Shown piece after piece: positions 63,491-64,000 of a stretch of DNA of 64,000 nucleotides (positions are counted from its first letter, which is position 1; every line of letters starts with the position of its first letter). A program made the translations under genes and the position numbers. This DNA is from Halomonas urumqiensis. GTDB lineage: Bacteria > Pseudomonadota > Gammaproteobacteria > Pseudomonadales > Halomonadaceae. The notes beneath the pieces are model-generated. The model made no database searches and was not told where the DNA came from. It saw only the letters and a list, made by a program, of their open reading frames with translations. The stretch covers positions 310,001 to 374,000 of the forward strand of contig NZ_PYUD01000001.1 in NCBI RefSeq assembly GCF_003028575.1, written 5' to 3'.

Positions 63491-64000
63491 CATGTTCCCT
63501 CCCTGCAAGCCACCCCATCACGCCATGCTTGGCGAACAGCACCACCACCAGCAGCAGCAGCCCGAGGAACAGTTGCCAGTACTCGGTCAGGCCGCCCAGC
63601 AGGGTTTCCATCATCACGAACAGCACGGCGCCTGCAAGCGGCCCATAAAGTCGCCCGACCCCACCGAGAATCACGATCACCATCAGCTCGCCGGAGAAGT
63701 GCCAGCTGAGCATCGAGGGGCTGACGAAACCGTTGAGGTCGGCGTACAGGGCGCCGGCAAGGCCGGTGATCATCGCCGAGATGACGAAGGCGGCCAGGCG
63801 GATCGGGTAGGGGTTGATGCCGGCGGTGGCCAGGCGCGTGTCGTTGAGCCGCGCCATGGTCAGCGCGGCGCCGAAGCGTGATTTCATCAGCCGTGAGGTG
63901 ATCGCCATGGCCAGCACCAGGCCCGCGAAGCTGATCAGGAAGAAGGTCAGTGCATCGTTGGTATCGAGCCCCGGCAGACCATTGCGCAGGTAGATCGGCA
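63483..64000 (-). CDS. livM: ABC transporter permease LivM-type, N-terminal part cut off by the window edge
   Basis: The frame is open to the right edge; 171 C-terminal residues are present. About five hydrophobic segments and the LivM motif LMKSRFGAALTMARLNDTRLA, shown here in pieces as SRFGAAL and NDTRLATAGINPY, which resembles the EAA-loop region (RLA..AG.N). ILGGVGRLYGPLAGAV is also family-typical. Substrate class branched-chain or aromatic amino acids, or short acyl/urea; the binding protein and LivH lie outside the window. Confidence 0.9.
   Translation of the reverse strand, partial: PIYLRNGLPGLDTNDALTFFLISFAGLVLAMAITSRLMKSRFGAALTMARLNDTRLATAGINPYPIRLAAFVISAMITGLAGALYADLNGFVSPSMLSWHFSGELMVIVILGGVGRLYGPLAGAVLFVMMETLLGGLTEYWQLFLGLLLLVVVLFAKHGVMGWLAGREHDE

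Overview
The window looks like a chromosomal segment of a GC-rich, halophilic gammaproteobacterium, most likely Halomonadaceae (Halomonas-like). This is an inference from three things: E. coli-like gene order (nudE, yrfG, hslR, hslO, pckA; ribB, ribH, nusB, thiL, pgpA), duplicated BCCT-type compatible-solute transporters, and a TtrAP-free, respiratory-style gene content with no rRNA, tRNA, phage, IS element or CRISPR array visible. About 47 protein genes are supported, two of them cut by the window edges.

Bases 1-17,522 form a one-carbon island. It holds an NAD-linked type formate dehydrogenase (beta-subunit end, alpha subunit), a dimethylglycine-dehydrogenase-like FAD/GcvT enzyme, formate-tetrahydrofolate ligase (fhs), an MttB-superfamily methyltransferase without pyrrolysine, folD, and then a seven-gene operon: corrinoid protein, DUF1638 protein, 'virulence factor' family protein, MetV-like iron-sulfur protein, MetF-like reductase, methyl-THF:corrinoid methyltransferase, and a RACo-type corrinoid activator. 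Read together, a methyl group from a quaternary amine would pass to the corrinoid protein, then to THF, and be oxidised through methylene-, methenyl- and formyl-THF to formate and CO2. The FAD/GcvT enzyme could remove the next methyl group (for example from dimethylglycine) as methylene-THF. The substrate is not proven by sequence; glycine betaine or a related betaine is the best guess. folD-mttB and the seven-gene operon are divergent and share an intergenic region that carries two mirror-image TGGCACGACC motifs resembling sigma-54 promoters.

Bases 17,562-36,350 are accessory: a DMT exporter, a secreted DUF4168 protein, a cNMP/CBS/DUF294 protein with a DnaQ-like exonuclease, a GGDEF/EAL protein with a degenerate GGDEF site, two paralogous BCCT transporters in a duplicated module (one copy includes uspA), a secreted acidic protein, a sensor kinase/NtrC-type regulator pair, a PQQ-type sugar dehydrogenase, an AEC transporter and a LysR regulator. 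From 36,356 come a TonB receptor with a Fur-like site, the riboflavin/nusB/thiL/pgpA operon, a DUF945 protein, lon, ilvD, an oxidoreductase, the nudE-to-pckA block, a Tat-exported MsrB, tex, gshA, dsbB, an arylformamidase-like hydrolase, ridA, a thioesterase and livFGM (cut at the right edge).

Two non-genic themes stand out. A roughly 100-bp palindromic dispersed repeat occurs at least four times, three intergenic and one embedded in frame inside the formate dehydrogenase alpha gene. Short tandem duplications (7 to 18 bp units, 2 to 8 copies) recur in many intergenic gaps.
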